A stretch of DNA of 64,000 nucleotides from Pseudomonas furukawaii (GTDB taxonomy: Bacteria > Pseudomonadota > Gammaproteobacteria > Pseudomonadales > Pseudomonadaceae). This document shows, in pieces, positions 63,284 to 64,000 of this stretch (the first letter of the stretch is position 1; every line of letters starts with the position of its first letter). The notes beneath the pieces were generated by a model. The model worked only from the letters and a program-made list of their open reading frames with translations. It ran no database searches and was not told where the DNA came from. Position numbers and translations under genes: made by a program. The stretch is from contig NZ_AP014862.1 in the NCBI RefSeq assembly GCF_002355475.1, forward strand, positions 2,356,001 through 2,420,000, in the 5' to 3' direction.

Positions 63284-64000
63284 GGCGTGGGTCCGTCCAT
63301 TGGCGGGAAGGTGATGCGAAAGGTACTGCCGACGCCGGGGGCGCTGCTGGCTGTGATGCTGGCGCCATGGCGCTCGACGATCTTCTTGACGATGGCCAGG
63401 CCGATGCCGGTGCCGGCATAGGCTTCGCGGCCGTGCAGGCGCTGGAAGGGTTTGAAGATGCGGTTCAGGTACTTTTCGTCGAAGCCGATGCCGTTGTCGG
63501 TGATGCACAGCACCCAGTGTTGGCCTGCAGGGTGCTCGGCATGGATGCGGATCAGCGGTTTCTCGCCGGCCTTCTGGAACTTCAGGGCATTGCTCAACAG
63601 GTTCTGCAGCACCCGGCGCAACTGGCTGGCGTCGCCGCGCACCGGCGGCAGCGGCTCGCGCTTAACCTGCGCGCCGCTCTGCTCCAGGGCGGTCTCCAGG
63701 TCCTGCAGCACCTCGTCGAGCAGCTCGTCGAGTTCGAGCTTCTGCAGCGGCTGGCCGCGGGTGTTGACCCGCGAGTAGTCGAGCAGGTCGATGATCAGCG
63801 CCTGCATGCGCGCCGCCGCCGAGGTCATGCGCTGCAGGTAGTCGCGGCCTTCGTCGTCGAGGTTGTCGCTGCGCTTGACCAGGCGTTCGGAGAAGGCCTG
63901 GATCTTGCGCAACGGTTCCTGCAAGTCGTGCGAGGCGACGAAGGCGAACTCCTCCAGCTCGCGGTTGCTGCGCGCCAGTTCGAGCAGGGTGCGTTTCAAT
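63280..64000 (-). CDS. Sensor histidine kinase, N-terminal part outside window
   Basis: The C-terminal 240 residues are visible: HisKA dimerisation helix with the phospho-acceptor in FVASHDLQEPLRKIQ, and an ATPase domain with LLSNALKF (N box), TDNGIGFDEKYL (G1) and GTGIGLAIVKKIVERHGG-like G2. The sensor domain lies beyond the right edge. The first gene of a three-gene phosphorelay operon. Confidence 0.9.
   Translation of the reverse strand, partial: LKRTLLELARSNRELEEFAFVASHDLQEPLRKIQAFSERLVKRSDNLDDEGRDYLQRMTSAAARMQALIIDLLDYSRVNTRGQPLQKLELDELLDEVLQDLETALEQSGAQVKREPLPPVRGDASQLRRVLQNLLSNALKFQKAGEKPLIRIHAEHPAGQHWVLCITDNGIGFDEKYLNRIFKPFQRLHGREAYAGTGIGLAIVKKIVERHGASITASSAPGVGSTFRITFPPMDGPTP

Overview
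The window looks like a high-GC pseudomonad chromosome (inference from the C5-type gammaproteobacterial setting, TRAP-fed ectoine catabolism, a Cus-type efflux operon, and PAS/GGDEF-EAL and CheY-like signalling genes). No rRNA, tRNA or CRISPR array was seen. About half of it is accessory DNA, and many of the accessory genes are broken.

Region 1 (1-13.1 kb): part of an integrative conjugative element of Tn4371-like layout. On the minus strand are a helix-turn-helix protein, a RepA-type initiator, iteron-like repeats, ParA, a ribbon-helix-helix partner, a TraF-like peptidase and a VirD2-type relaxase (DUF3363). Integrase, TraG and trb genes are not in the window. Cargo includes a partial 5-aminolevulinate synthase with a divergent regulator, a HipBA kinase-antitoxin pair next to a broken ardA, an intact ardA, and a soluble four-PAS chemoreceptor.

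Region 2 (13.2-20.7 kb): a metal module. It holds a decayed tlpA-ccdA pair, TraX, an RcnA-like Ni/Co exporter with its DmeR/RcnR-type repressor and a G/C-tract operator, a divergent His-rich protein, HupE/UreJ and an anchor protein, then a MerT-like protein and an outer-membrane barrel protein.

Region 3 (20.8-30.8 kb): a DUF6502-DUF5666 pair broken by nonsense, frameshifts and an IS1111-type element; a Gly/His-rich exported protein; a second exported protein with a frameshift; a flavocytochrome-c-like flavoprotein with its cytochrome; and a TetR regulator. Three copies of the palindrome GTGGGAA-N3-TTCCCAC (one with a mismatch) lie upstream of the two exported-protein genes and of tetR, suggesting a small regulon.

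Region 4 (30.9-43.5 kb): copper and arsenic remnants (a copA/arsenic-transporter/tlpA mosaic, a broken DUF2933 gene, a Met-rich protein), IS fragments, a truncated LysR beside a LysE exporter, and an intact cusCBA operon.

Region 5 (43.5-59.4 kb): an IS5-type element forms the border to an ectoine/hydroxyectoine catabolic cluster: uehC, uehB and enuR on the minus strand; eutD/doeA, eutE/doeB, uehA, asnC/doeX, ssd/doeC, atf/doeD, eutB, eutC, eutA and an EamA exporter on the plus strand. Repeated CAGTACAT sites lie at both promoters of the cluster. Together the genes import ectoines, open the ring, deacetylate to diaminobutyrate and convert that to aspartate.

Region 6 (59.6-64 kb): a three-gene signalling operon: a histidine kinase (partial), a CheY-like regulator, and a REC-PAS3-GGDEF-EAL-REC protein.
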